Below are positions 33,034 to 41,799 of a stretch of DNA of 60,003 bases, one piece after another. Source of the stretch: Bacillota bacterium. Lineage in GTDB: Bacteria > Bacillota > Bacilli > ZCTH02-B2. The DNA lies in the NCBI GenBank assembly GCA_017577895.1, contig PKQY01000007.1, forward strand, positions 1-60,003, given 5' to 3'. A program made the translations under genes and the position numbers. The number at the start of each line of letters is the position of its first letter. Positions within the stretch are counted from its first letter, which is position 1. A model generated the notes under the pieces. That model was not told the DNA's origin. It did not search any database and saw nothing but the letters and a program-made list of their open reading frames with translations.

Positions 33034-34293
33034 ATGTTGGAACATTTGCTCAAGCAAGATCCGGAGGTGGCCGCCGCCCTGGAAAAAGAGCGGCGGCGGC
33101 AAAATGACAACATCGAGCTGATCGCCTCCGAAAACTTCGTCAGCCCAGCGGTGCTGGAAGCGTTGGGTACCGTGTTGACGAATAAATACGCAGAGGGGTA
33201 TCCTGGCCGCCGGTATTATGGCGGTTGCGAATACGTGGACATCGTGGAAAATTTGGCCCGGGAGCGGGCGAAGCAATTGTTCGGCGCCGAACACGTCAAC
33301 GTCCAGCCCCATTCCGGGGCGCAAGCCAACATGGCCGTCTACAGCGCCGTGTTGAAGCCGGGCGACAAAGTGTTGGGGATGAATTTGGCCCACGGCGGGC
33401 ATTTGACCCACGGCAGTCCGGTGAACTTTTCCGGCCAGCTGTACGAATTCATCCCGTACGGCGTCGACGAACAGACCCACCGCATCCGTTACGACGAAGT
33501 GCGGGAACTGGCTTTAAAACACCGGCCGAAGCTCATCGTCGCCGGCGCCAGCGCGTATCCGCGCATCATTGATTTTCAAACGCTGCGGGAGATCGCCGAC
33601 GAAGTGGGAGCCTACTTGATGGTGGACATGGCCCACATCGCCGGGCTGGTGGCGACCGGGCTGCACCCGTCGCCGATTCCCCACGCCCATTTCGTCACCA
33701 CCACCACCCACAAAACCTTGCGGGGACCCCGGGGCGGCATGATTTTGTGCAAAGCGGAGTTTGCCCAAGCCATTGACAAGGCCGTCTTCCCCGGCATTCA
33801 AGGCGGTCCGCTCATGCACGTCATCGCCGCCAAGGCGGTGGCCTTGGGCGAGGCGCTGCGGCCCGAGTTTCGGGACTATTGCCGGCAAGTGGTGGAAAAC
33901 GCCCGGACGTTGGCAGAAGCCCTCATGGAACGGGGGTTGACCCTCGTCTCCGGCGGCACGGACAACCACTTGATGTTGGTGGATGTCCGCAACTTGGGCT
34001 TGACCGGGAAAGAAGCGGAAGCGCTGCTGGACGAAGTGCACATTACGGTCAACAAAAACAGCATTCCGTACGACCCGGCCAAACCGTTCATCACCAGCGG
34101 CATCCGCATCGGCACGCCGGCGGTGACGACCCGGGGCATGGATGCGGCGGCCATGGTGGAGATTGCCGACCTCATCGCCACGGTATTGAAACACCCGAAC
34201 GATGCGGCGGTGAAGGAGGATGCCCGTCGCCGCGTGGCGGCCTTGACCGAGCGATTCCCCCTGTATGCCCAACTGCAATACGCGACGCTGTAA
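33034..34293 (+). CDS. glyA: Serine hydroxymethyltransferase
   Basis: PLP enzyme interconverting serine and glycine with tetrahydrofolate, the main source of one-carbon units; 419 residues. Motifs: IELIASENFVS, YAEGYPGRRYYGG, QPHSGAQANMAVY, DMAHIAGLVA and the PLP lysine in TTTTHKTLRGPRGG. ATG 33034 follows GAAAGGGG. It lies between ywlG and upp, as in B. subtilis. Confidence 0.97.
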   Translation: MLEHLLKQDPEVAAALEKERRRQNDNIELIASENFVSPAVLEALGTVLTNKYAEGYPGRRYYGGCEYVDIVENLARERAKQLFGAEHVNVQPHSGAQANMAVYSAVLKPGDKVLGMNLAHGGHLTHGSPVNFSGQLYEFIPYGVDEQTHRIRYDEVRELALKHRPKLIVAGASAYPRIIDFQTLREIADEVGAYLMVDMAHIAGLVATGLHPSPIPHAHFVTTTTHKTLRGPRGGMILCKAEFAQAIDKAVFPGIQGGPLMHVIAAKAVALGEALRPEFRDYCRQVVENARTLAEALMERGLTLVSGGTDNHLMLVDVRNLGLTGKEAEALLDEVHITVNKNSIPYDPAKPFITSGIRIGTPAVTTRGMDAAAMVEIADLIATVLKHPNDAAVKEDARRRVAALTERFPLYAQLQYATL

Positions 34294-34336
34294 CGATGGA
34301 CAGCTCGGGAGTGGAAGAAAACGACGGGGGGATCGT

Positions 34337-34966
34337 ATGGGCAACATTTACCAGTTTGATCATCCGCTCATTCAACACAAACTGACGTACATCCGCGACC
34401 GGAGGACGGGGACGAAAGAATTTCGCGAACTGGTGGAAGAAGTGGCGACGCTGATGGCGTACGAGATCACCCGGGATTTGCCGCTGACGGAAGTGGAGAT
34501 CGAAACGCCGGTGGCCGTCGCCAAAAGCCGCGTCATCAGCGGTAAAAAGCTCGGCATCATTCCCATCCTGCGGGCCGGTTTGGGGATGGTGGGGGGCATT
34601 TTGAAGCTCATCCCGGCGGCCAAAGTCGGGCACATCGGCTTGTACCGGGATGAGACGACGTTGCAGCCCGTCGTTTACTACTACAAACTGCCGCCGGACA
34701 TCGCCGAACGGGAACTCATCGTCATCGACCCGATGCTGGCCACCGGCGGTTCCGCCGACGCGGCGCTGAAACTGTTGCGGGAGAAGGGGGCCCGCAGCAT
34801 CAAACTCATGTGCCTCATTGCCGCGCCGGAAGGCATCGCGAGAATTCAGCAGGAACATCCCGAGGTGAACATTTACGTGGCGGCGGTGGACGAGCGGCTG
34901 AACGAGCACGGCTTCATCGTTCCCGGCTTGGGCGACGCCGGGGATCGGCTGTACGGCACGTTGTGA
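34337..34966 (+). CDS. upp: Uracil phosphoribosyltransferase
   Basis: 209 residues; makes UMP from uracil and PRPP in pyrimidine salvage. The PRPP-binding motif is VIDPMLATGGSA, and the uracil-binding GFIVPGLGDAGDR is at the C-terminus. ATG 34337 follows a GGGGGG sequence. It comes 43 bases after glyA. PyrR-type regulation is not evident in the sequence before it. Confidence 0.97.
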   Translation: MGNIYQFDHPLIQHKLTYIRDRRTGTKEFRELVEEVATLMAYEITRDLPLTEVEIETPVAVAKSRVISGKKLGIIPILRAGLGMVGGILKLIPAAKVGHIGLYRDETTLQPVVYYYKLPPDIAERELIVIDPMLATGGSADAALKLLREKGARSIKLMCLIAAPEGIARIQQEHPEVNIYVAAVDERLNEHGFIVPGLGDAGDRLYGTL

Positions 34967-35031
34967 CCGGCGAGGAACAAACCGTAAGGAGGGACGGACA
35001 AGGGGACGGACAAGCCCTCATCCGGCAGCGC

Positions 35032-36192
35032 ATGAAAATCTTGACGGTTTTTGGTACCCGGCCCGAAGCGATCAAAATGGCTCCCGTCGTCCATCAATTG
35101 CGCCAGACGCCGGGGGTCTCTTCTTTTGTCTGCGTCACGGCACAGCACCGGGAGATGCTCGACCAGGTGCTGGACGCCTTCGACATTGTGCCGGATTACG
35201 ATTTGAACATCATGGCCCCGCGCCAAAGCCTCACGCACATCACGACGAAAGTGCTGGACGGCCTCGCTGCCGTGCTGGAGGAGGTCCAGCCGGATCTGGT
35301 GCTGGTGCACGGGGACACGACCACGAGTTTTGCCGCCGCTTTGGCCGCCTTTTACCGGCAGATCGCCGTCGGCCATGTGGAGGCGGGGTTGCGGACGTAC
35401 GACAAGTACGCCCCGTACCCCGAGGAGATGAACCGGCAGCTCGTGGGCGTCTTGGCCGACCTGCATTTTGCCCCGACGGCATGGGCGGCGGAAAATTTGC
35501 GCCGCGAGCAAAAACCGGAGGCCCGCATCTGGGTGACCGGCAACACGGTCATCGACGCCTTGCGCACGACGGTTCGCCGCGATTACCGCCATCCGGTGCT
35601 GGAGGCGGCGGCCGGGAAAAAGATGGTCTTGATGACGGCCCATCGACGGGAAAATTTGGGCGAACCGTTGCGCCACATTTGCCGGGCCGTGCGCCGCTTG
35701 GTGGACACCCATCCAGACATCGTTCTGGTCTACCCGGTCCACCTGAACCCGGCCGTGCGGGAGACGGCGAACGAGCTTTTGGGGCATCATCCCCGCATCT
35801 ATTTGCTGGAGCCGCTGGATGTCTTGGATTTCCACAACTTTGAAGCCCGGGCCCACCTCATTTTGAGCGATTCGGGCGGCGTGCAAGAAGAGGCACCGGC
35901 CTTCGGGGTACCGGTGCTCGTCTTGCGGGAGAAGACGGAGCGGCCGGAAGGACTGGCGGCGGGGACGCTGAGGCTCGTGGGCACCAATGAAGAAGCAGTG
36001 TTTGCCGAAGCCCACCGCCTCCTCACCAACGAGGCGGCGTACCGGCAGATGGCCCAGGCGGCCAACCCGTACGGCGATGGACGAGCATCCCGGCGCATTG
36101 TCGACGCCATTTTGTACCATTTTGGCCGGGCGGAGTTACCGCCGGAGCCGTTCGTGCCGGGGACACAGATGGAAAAAACTACCTATCTTTAG
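35032..36192 (+). CDS. wecB: UDP-N-acetylglucosamine 2-epimerase (non-hydrolysing)
   Basis: 386 residues; converts UDP-GlcNAc to UDP-ManNAc for wall teichoic acid linkage or other surface polymers. Motifs: VFGTRPEAIKMAPV, VHGDTTTSFA, GHVEAGLRTYDKYAPYPEE, LMTAHRRENLG and LSDSGGVQEEAP. The start ATG 35032 has only a weak ribosome binding site (GGCAGCG); a strong AAGGAGG at 34986-34992 is too far away and has no in-frame start behind it, so translation here may be inefficient or the 5' end is odd. It corresponds to mnaA of B. subtilis. Confidence 0.93.
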   Translation: MKILTVFGTRPEAIKMAPVVHQLRQTPGVSSFVCVTAQHREMLDQVLDAFDIVPDYDLNIMAPRQSLTHITTKVLDGLAAVLEEVQPDLVLVHGDTTTSFAAALAAFYRQIAVGHVEAGLRTYDKYAPYPEEMNRQLVGVLADLHFAPTAWAAENLRREQKPEARIWVTGNTVIDALRTTVRRDYRHPVLEAAAGKKMVLMTAHRRENLGEPLRHICRAVRRLVDTHPDIVLVYPVHLNPAVRETANELLGHHPRIYLLEPLDVLDFHNFEARAHLILSDSGGVQEEAPAFGVPVLVLREKTERPEGLAAGTLRLVGTNEEAVFAEAHRLLTNEAAYRQMAQAANPYGDGRASRRIVDAILYHFGRAELPPEPFVPGTQMEKTTYL

Positions 36193-36243
36193 GACAATTT
36201 TGTGACAAAATCTTGTCATACCCGTTTGAACCGGGATGAATGC

Positions 36244-36265
36244 GCCGGGACTCCCCGGCCGCTTT
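36244..36265 (+). terminator. possible wecB terminator
   Basis: GCCGGG (36244-36249), ACTC loop, CCCGGC (36254-36259), followed by only a short T3. It stands directly before the atp promoter. Confidence 0.35.
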
Positions 36266-36267
36266 CG

Positions 36268-36296
36268 TTGACATGGATCGGCGGCTATTGTACCAT
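36268..36296 (+). promoter_or_regulatory. sigma-A promoter of the atp operon
   Basis: TTGACA (36268-36273), 17 bases, TACCAT (36291-36296). Upstream, GACAATTTTGTGACAAAAT (36194-36211 region) contains the perfect palindrome ATTTTG-TGA-CAAAAT at 36197-36211, whose role is unknown. Confidence 0.7.
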
Positions 36297-36375
36297 AGCA
36301 GAGAACGTGCACAATTTGTCCACAATTGGCGGGAGAAAGAAGCGGAAAAGGCAGGGCAGAAAGGGGATTGGGCCG

Positions 36376-36609
36376 TTGAGCCGTCGGAAACAACAGGACG
36401 TTTGGCGAGCGGCGGTTGTGGTCAGTGTCATCGGCCTTGATCTGGCGGTCTTCTTTCTCCTCGGCGTGGCGTTGGGACGCTGGCTGGATCGAATGTTCCA
36501 CACAGCGCCTCTTTTCTTGATCGCGGGTATTTTAGCCGGATTGGCCGGATGGGTGCTGAGCCTGTTGCCCCTTGTCAAGAGATTGGTAGGAGATGATCAT
36601 GAGCGATGA
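36376..36609 (+). CDS. atpZ: AtpZ-type ATP synthase accessory membrane protein
   Basis: 77 residues with two membrane segments (about 10-32 and 43-65) separated by a short GRWLDRMFH loop, the pattern of AtpZ (AtpI-like small subunit) found first in many atp operons. AtpZ and AtpI are thought to help Mg/Ca import and c-ring assembly. The start is TTG 36376 with AAAGGGG nine bases upstream; the open frame extends further 5' but over the promoter. Its last 11 bases overlap atpI. Confidence 0.82.
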   Translation: MSRRKQQDVWRAAVVVSVIGLDLAVFFLLGVALGRWLDRMFHTAPLFLIAGILAGLAGWVLSLLPLVKRLVGDDHER

Positions 36610-37006
36610 TTTAAGCCGCCGGGCAAGGGCGGTGGCCAGTGGGTCCTTGCTGTTGATGGCGGTGTGGTTGCTCGGTTGGAGCCTGACGTCGTGGAAACCG
36701 CTTTTTCTCGGTCTGTTGGCCGGAACAGCGGCCAGTTTCGTCAATGCCATGCAAATGGCTTGGCGGATTCGCTGGTTTTTTCGGCGTTGGAATGCGACAG
36801 GTCGGAAGCCCGTATCGGCCGGCGGCATGGCGTTTCGCTTTGCCATGGCCGCACTGGTGGCGCTGGTGGCGGTGAAATGGCCGCAGCACGTCGATTTGGT
36901 CGGTGTCCTCGTTGGACTGGTGACAGCCCCGGTCATGATTTTGATCCATGGCCTTATTTCTCTTAAACGCGATGCCAGCCACAACAACGGAAGCGGAAAG
37001 GGGTGA
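36599..37006 (+). CDS. atpI: ATP synthase protein I
   Basis: 135 residues with four predicted membrane segments and basic loops (RIRWFFRRWNATGRK); AtpI assists assembly of the c-ring. TAGGAG is six bases before ATG 36599. It overlaps atpZ and ends five bases before the atpB start, so all three are coupled. The sequence is poorly conserved in this family; the identification rests on topology and position. Confidence 0.85.
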   Translation: MSDDLSRRARAVASGSLLLMAVWLLGWSLTSWKPLFLGLLAGTAASFVNAMQMAWRIRWFFRRWNATGRKPVSAGGMAFRFAMAALVALVAVKWPQHVDLVGVLVGLVTAPVMILIHGLISLKRDASHNNGSGKG

Positions 37007-37011
37007 GATCG

Positions 37012-37788
37012 TTGCACGAAAGTCCCATTTGGGTACCGTTCCCGAATTTGCCGTGGCTGACGTTTGATCTGTCGACCCTGTACATGACCCTTATCACCAT
37101 GGTCATCGTTTTCATCCTTGCTTGGCTCGGCACCCGAGGGGCCACCACCGGTGTGCCGCGGGGGATGCAAAACGTCATGGAATGGTTGGTGGACTTCGTC
37201 CGCAGTGTCATCGGCATTGCCATGGACTTGCGGAAAGGCGAACGCTTTTTGACGCTGGGGCTGACGTTGATCCTATTCATTTTCGTCGCCAACATGTTGG
37301 GGTTGTTCTGGGTCATCCAAACGGAACATACCGAGCCCTTCACGTTCTTGGGCATCGAAGTCGTGACGGAAGAAATGCTGGCCGAACACGGCGGCCATGT
37401 GGAAATGAACTGGTGGAAGTCGCCGACGGCCGATGCCAGCGTCACGCTGGGCCTGTCCGTCATGATCATCGTCCTCAGCCACATTTTGGGCGTCACCATG
37501 GCAGGTCCCAAAGCGTACTTCAAACATTTCGTGGAACCGTACCCGGTGTTTTTGCCCATCAACTTGATTGAAGAAGTGTCCAACACGCTGACGTTGGGCC
37601 TGCGGCTGTTCGGTAATATCTTCGCGGGGGAAGTGCTCATCGCCGTCATCCTCATGTTGGGGGTGGTGGGCATCGTGCCGATGGTCGTCTGGCAAGGCTT
37701 CAGCGTGTTCGTCGGTGCTGTGCAATCGTTCATCTTCACCGTGCTCAGCATGGTGTACATCAGCCGCAAAATCGAGCACAGCCACTAA
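37012..37788 (+). CDS. atpB: ATP synthase subunit a
   Basis: 258-residue membrane stator subunit forming the proton half-channels. The essential arginine is in NTLTLGLRLFGNIFAGEVL, and the C-terminal helix follows. The start TTG 37012 (HESPIWVPFP) follows AAAGGGGTGA; GTG 37003 overlaps that site. A short acidic, His-containing loop (HTEPFTFLGIEVVTEEMLAEHGG) in the middle is longer than in some relatives. Confidence 0.95.
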   Translation: MHESPIWVPFPNLPWLTFDLSTLYMTLITMVIVFILAWLGTRGATTGVPRGMQNVMEWLVDFVRSVIGIAMDLRKGERFLTLGLTLILFIFVANMLGLFWVIQTEHTEPFTFLGIEVVTEEMLAEHGGHVEMNWWKSPTADASVTLGLSVMIIVLSHILGVTMAGPKAYFKHFVEPYPVFLPINLIEEVSNTLTLGLRLFGNIFAGEVLIAVILMLGVVGIVPMVVWQGFSVFVGAVQSFIFTVLSMVYISRKIEHSH

Positions 37789-37930
37789 AGATTCATTTCA
37801 TGCGTGGATTCATCGCATGCGCGCCTCGGCGCGAAGTTCGTCCGGGGCGTCGGATGAGCCTTTGGCTTGTCCCACATGACGCGTGGATGAAGAAAAACTT
37901 GTCGAAAATGCGAAAGGAGTGCTTGACGGA

Positions 37931-38143
37931 ATGAACATCTTAGCCGCAGCGATTGCAGCAGGTTTGGCCGCCGTAGGGGCCGGTATTGGGAACGGTTTGT
38001 TGTTTGGACGCGTTGCCGAAGGGGTTTCCCGGCAACCGGAACTGCAAGGTCGTTTGATGGGTCTGATGTTCATCTGCTTCGGTCTCGTTGAAGCGTTGCC
38101 GATTATCGCGGTCGTCATCGGGATTTTGGCTTTCTTTGGCTAA
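37931..38143 (+). CDS. atpE: ATP synthase subunit c
   Basis: 70 residues, two membrane helices joined by the polar loop RQPEL. The proton-carrying carboxylate is Glu in GLVEALPIIAVV; the residues around it do not form the sodium-binding pattern (no Gln in helix 1 partner and no Ser/Thr after the Glu), so protons are the likely coupling ion. ATG 37931 lies 12 bases after AAAGGAG. Stem-loops before (37820-37833) and after (38153-38183) the gene may raise its expression over its neighbours. Confidence 0.95.
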   Translation: MNILAAAIAAGLAAVGAGIGNGLLFGRVAEGVSRQPELQGRLMGLMFICFGLVEALPIIAVVIGILAFFG

Positions 38144-38152
38144 GCGGAACAG

Positions 38153-38183
38153 GCGCCGGGCGCCCAGGGCACCGGCGCGTTTT
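38153..38183 (+). terminator. terminator-like hairpin between atpE and atpF
   Basis: GCGCCGG (38153-38159), 12-base loop, CCGGCGC (38172-38178), then GTTTTG. It is inside the operon in the unusually long 119-base gap after atpE; partial termination or mRNA protection would raise the c subunit over the others. Confidence 0.5.
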
Positions 38184-38262
38184 GCCGCCCATCGGCATCC
38201 GGGCGCCCGCCGTATGTTGATGCAACCGTCCACGACTTGATGCAGAAAGGAGCGAGACGGCG

Positions 38263-38748
38263 TTGTCCTTTCACCTCGGCAATTTTCTGATTACCATTAT
38301 CGGCTTCGGGATTTTGTTCCTGTTGCTCAGAAAATTTGCCTTTGGCCCCCTGATCGGGATCATGGCCAAGCGGCAAGAAGAAATTGAGCGGCAAATCAAC
38401 GAAGCCGCAGCCCGCAGCCAGGAAGCGGAAAAATTGCTGGCCGAACAAAAAGAGCTCCTGCAAAAAGCCCGGGAGGAAGCCAAAGAAATTGTCGAGCGGG
38501 CACGGCTGACCAGCGAAAAACAAGCGGAGGAGATCATCAACCAGGCGAAAGCCGAGGCGGAACGCCAACGGCAACAGGCGCTTTTGGAAATTCAACGGGA
38601 AAAAGAAGCGGCTTTGGCTGCTTTGCGGGAACAGCTGTCGGTGCTGTCGGTGCAAATTGCGGCCAAGATCATCGAAAAAGAAATCGATCCAGAGGCGCAA
38701 AAAGAGCTGGTTGACAGCTTTATCGGACAGGTAGGGAAAGTGCAATGA
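38263..38748 (+). CDS. atpF: ATP synthase subunit b
   Basis: 161 residues: one N-terminal membrane helix (about 7-25) and a long, highly charged coiled coil (EEIERQINEAAARSQEAEKL onward) forming the peripheral stalk. TTG 38263 follows AGAAAGGAG at nine bases. The stop overlaps the atpH start (ATGA). Confidence 0.95.
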   Translation: MSFHLGNFLITIIGFGILFLLLRKFAFGPLIGIMAKRQEEIERQINEAAARSQEAEKLLAEQKELLQKAREEAKEIVERARLTSEKQAEEIINQAKAEAERQRQQALLEIQREKEAALAALREQLSVLSVQIAAKIIEKEIDPEAQKELVDSFIGQVGKVQ

Positions 38749-39275
38749 GCGTAGCCAAGCGTTATGCCAAGGCCATTTTTGAACTGGCGATGGAACAAGG
38801 GCGGTTGGAAGCCATCGGCGCCGACTTGGCCCACGTGCGGGAAAGCCTCGACCAACATCCCGAATGGGGGGCGTTTCTCGCCAACCCGCAAGTGTCGGTG
38901 CGGGACAAGCAGGAAGCCCTTCGCCAAGTGTACGAAGGCAAAGTGGCGCCCGAAGTGTTGCAGCTGCTGGCCATTATGCTGAAAAACCGGCGCGCGCCGC
39001 TCATCGCCGCGGTGGTCGACGAATACCAGGCCTTGTTGGATGAGCATCAAGGCATCGTGCATGCGTATGTCTCTTCGGCGTTGCCGCTGACGGAGGCGGA
39101 AGAGGCCAACGTGGCCGCGGCTTTGGAGAAGTTGACCGGCAAAACGGTTGTCGTGCACAAGGACGTCGATCCCGGCTTAATCGGCGGCATCTTGGTGCGC
39201 ATCGGCGACCGGCTGTACGACGGCAGTGTGCGCGGAATGCTCCAGCGGTTGGAGAAGCAGCTGATCACCGCTTGA
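38745..39275 (+). CDS. atpH: ATP synthase subunit delta
   Basis: 176 residues; links the peripheral stalk to the F1 head. Begins SVAKRYAKAIFELAMEQ and ends with IGGILVRIGDRLYDGSVRGMLQRLEKQL, both typical. The ATG overlaps the atpF stop by four bases. Confidence 0.95.
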   Translation: MSVAKRYAKAIFELAMEQGRLEAIGADLAHVRESLDQHPEWGAFLANPQVSVRDKQEALRQVYEGKVAPEVLQLLAIMLKNRRAPLIAAVVDEYQALLDEHQGIVHAYVSSALPLTEAEEANVAAALEKLTGKTVVVHKDVDPGLIGGILVRIGDRLYDGSVRGMLQRLEKQLITA

Positions 39276-39312
39276 CGTTGAGGCAGTAACTGAGGAAAGA
39301 AGGGGTGAAGCA

Positions 39313-40836
39313 ATGAGCATCCGACCTGAGGAAATCAGCACGATCTTGAAGCAACAGATCGCCAATTTCCAAACGGAATTGGATGTCAGCGATGTAGGGA
39401 CCGTCATCCAAGTCGGTGACGGGATTGCGCGGGTATACGGGCTGTCCAATGTGATGGCCGGCGAGCTCTTGGAGTTTGAAAACGGCGTCATGGGGATGGC
39501 GCTGAACTTGGAAGAAGACAATGTCGGTGTCGTCATCATGGGCCCCTTCACCGGCATTCACGAAGGCGACCGCGTCAAGCGGACCGGACGCATCATGGAA
39601 GTGCCGGTGGGCGAAGCGCTTCTGGGCCGGGTCGTAAACCCCTTGGGTCAACCCATCGACGGGCTGGGACCGATTCATGCGACCGAATACCGCCCCGTGG
39701 AATCGCCGGCGCCGGGCGTCATTGACCGGAAGTCGGTGCACGAGCCGTTGCAGACCGGGATCAAGGCCATTGACTCCATGATCCCCATCGGCCGCGGGCA
39801 GCGGGAGCTCATCATCGGCGACCGGCAGACCGGGAAAACGGCCATCGCCGTCGATACGATCATCAACCAAAAAGGCCAGGACGTCATCTGCATCTACGTG
39901 GCCATCGGTCAGAAGCAGTCGACGGTCGTCGGCGTCGTGGAAACGTTGAAAAAGTACGGCGCCATGGATTACACCATCGTCGTCAGCGCCTCCGCGTCCG
40001 AACCGGCGCCGCTGTTGTACTTGGCGCCCTACGCCGGATGCGCCATGGGCGAATACTTCATGTACAAAGGACGGCACGTGTTGGTCGTCTACGACGACTT
40101 GTCCAAGCAGGCGGCAGCGTACCGGGAGCTGTCCCTCTTGCTGCGGCGGCCGCCGGGACGGGAAGCGTATCCCGGGGACGTCTTCTACCTCCACTCCCGC
40201 TTGTTGGAACGGGCTGCCAAACTGAGCGACGAGCTGGGCGGCGGATCGCTCACGGCGTTGCCGTTTATCGAAACGCAAGCCGGGGACGTGTCGGCTTACA
40301 TTCCGACCAACGTCATCTCCATTACCGACGGGCAAATTTTCCTCGAGTCCGACCTGTTCTACTCCGGTCAGCGGCCGGCGGTCAACGTCGGGATTTCCGT
40401 GTCGCGGGTCGGCGGTGCGGCGCAGATCAAGGCCATGAAAAAAGTGGCCGGGACGCTGCGGCTCGACTTGGCCCAATACCGGGAGCTGCAAGCCTTTGCC
40501 CAGTTCGGTTCCGACTTGGACAAGGCGACGCAGGCACGGCTCATCCGGGGCGAACGGGTGATGGAAATTTTGAAACAAGACCAGTACAAGCCGATGCCCG
40601 TGGAAAAACAAGTGGTCAGCCTGTACACGGCGACCAAAGGCTACTTGGACGAGTATCCGGTGGAAGACGTGCGGCGGTTTGAAAGTGAATTTTTGGCCTA
40701 CATGGACGCCCAGCCGCTCGGTCAAGAAGTGTTGAAGACGATTCGCGAGACCGGCGATCTGAGCGCAGAGACGGAAAACAAACTGAAACAGTGCATCGAA
40801 GACTTCAAAAAAGGTTTCGTCCCCAGCAAAGGTTGA
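39313..40836 (+). CDS. atpA: ATP synthase subunit alpha
   Basis: 507 residues; non-catalytic nucleotide-binding F1 subunit. Begins MSIRPEEISTILKQQI; Walker A GDRQTGKT, and the ATP synthase alpha/beta signature PAVNVGISVSRVG. GAAGGGGTGAAG precedes the ATG. The gap to atpH is 37 bases. Confidence 0.98.
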   Translation: MSIRPEEISTILKQQIANFQTELDVSDVGTVIQVGDGIARVYGLSNVMAGELLEFENGVMGMALNLEEDNVGVVIMGPFTGIHEGDRVKRTGRIMEVPVGEALLGRVVNPLGQPIDGLGPIHATEYRPVESPAPGVIDRKSVHEPLQTGIKAIDSMIPIGRGQRELIIGDRQTGKTAIAVDTIINQKGQDVICIYVAIGQKQSTVVGVVETLKKYGAMDYTIVVSASASEPAPLLYLAPYAGCAMGEYFMYKGRHVLVVYDDLSKQAAAYRELSLLLRRPPGREAYPGDVFYLHSRLLERAAKLSDELGGGSLTALPFIETQAGDVSAYIPTNVISITDGQIFLESDLFYSGQRPAVNVGISVSRVGGAAQIKAMKKVAGTLRLDLAQYRELQAFAQFGSDLDKATQARLIRGERVMEILKQDQYKPMPVEKQVVSLYTATKGYLDEYPVEDVRRFESEFLAYMDAQPLGQEVLKTIRETGDLSAETENKLKQCIEDFKKGFVPSKG

Positions 40837-40872
40837 GCGGCGAAAACCACACCCGAAGGTGGTGAGTGACGG

Positions 40873-41757
40873 TTGCAAGGGACCAAGGCGATCAAAAACC
40901 GGATCCGCAGCGCCAAAAACATGGAACAGGTGACCAAGGCGATGGAAATGGTGGCCTCGGCCCGTTTCCGGCGTTGCCAAGAACGGGCCGAACTGGCCCG
41001 GCCCTACGCCGCCAAAATGCGGGAAGTCATCGCCAGCCTCGCCGGCGGATCCAGCGGCTTCCGGCACCCGATGTTGGAGCGGCGGGAAGTGAAAAAGACC
41101 GGCTACTTGGTCATCACCTCTGACCGGGGGCTGGCCGGCGGGTACAACGCCAACTTGCTGCGGATGGTGGAAGACCAGATTCGGTCCCGCCATCAATCGC
41201 CGGACGAGTACGTCATCTTGGTCATCGGACGCAAAGGCGCCGACTATTTGGAGAAACGGGGCTATCCGGTCGTCAAAAAAGTAATCGGCTTGAGCGATTT
41301 CCCCACGTTCGCCGACATCAAGGACATCGCGTCGACGGCGGTGTCGCTGTTTGCCAAGGAAACGTACGACGAGTTGTACTTGTACTACAACCACTTCGTC
41401 AACCCGGTGACGCAGCAGCCGCGGGGTGAGCTGCTGTTGCCGCTGGCCAACTTGATGGACGATCTGAAAAGCGAAGGTCAGGAAGGCGTCAAACGGTACG
41501 TGTACGAGTATGAGCCGTCGCCGGAAGAGGTGTTGTCGGCGCTGTTGCCCAAGTATGCGGAGAGCTTGATTTTCGCGGCCTTGCTGGACGCCAAGGCCAG
41601 TGAACAAGCGGCGCGGATGACCGCCATGGGCAACGCCAGCGACAACGCCGGCGAAATGATCAAGATGTTGACCTTGCAATACAACCGGGCGCGGCAAGCG
41701 GCCATCACGCAAGAAGTGGCTGAGATCGTCGGCGGCGCCAACGCCTTGCAAGGATAA
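40873..41757 (+). CDS. atpG: ATP synthase subunit gamma
   Basis: 294 residues; rotating central shaft. N-terminal helix KAIKNRIRSAKNMEQVTKAMEMVA and C-terminal helix MTAMGNASDNAGEMI...NRARQAAITQEVAEIVGGA are conserved; the middle has the Rossmann-like domain (LVITSDRGLAGGYN). The start is TTG 40873 after AAGGTGGTGAG. Confidence 0.97.
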   Translation: MQGTKAIKNRIRSAKNMEQVTKAMEMVASARFRRCQERAELARPYAAKMREVIASLAGGSSGFRHPMLERREVKKTGYLVITSDRGLAGGYNANLLRMVEDQIRSRHQSPDEYVILVIGRKGADYLEKRGYPVVKKVIGLSDFPTFADIKDIASTAVSLFAKETYDELYLYYNHFVNPVTQQPRGELLLPLANLMDDLKSEGQEGVKRYVYEYEPSPEEVLSALLPKYAESLIFAALLDAKASEQAARMTAMGNASDNAGEMIKMLTLQYNRARQAAITQEVAEIVGGANALQG

Positions 41758-41799
41758 CGGAGAGCTGTGTGAACATGGAAGCGCAAGGAGGGAACGGGC

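Noticed and set aside
36316..36324. DnaA-box-like TTGTCCACA before the atp genes
   Set aside because: A single one-mismatch copy without neighbours; expected by chance in 60 kb.
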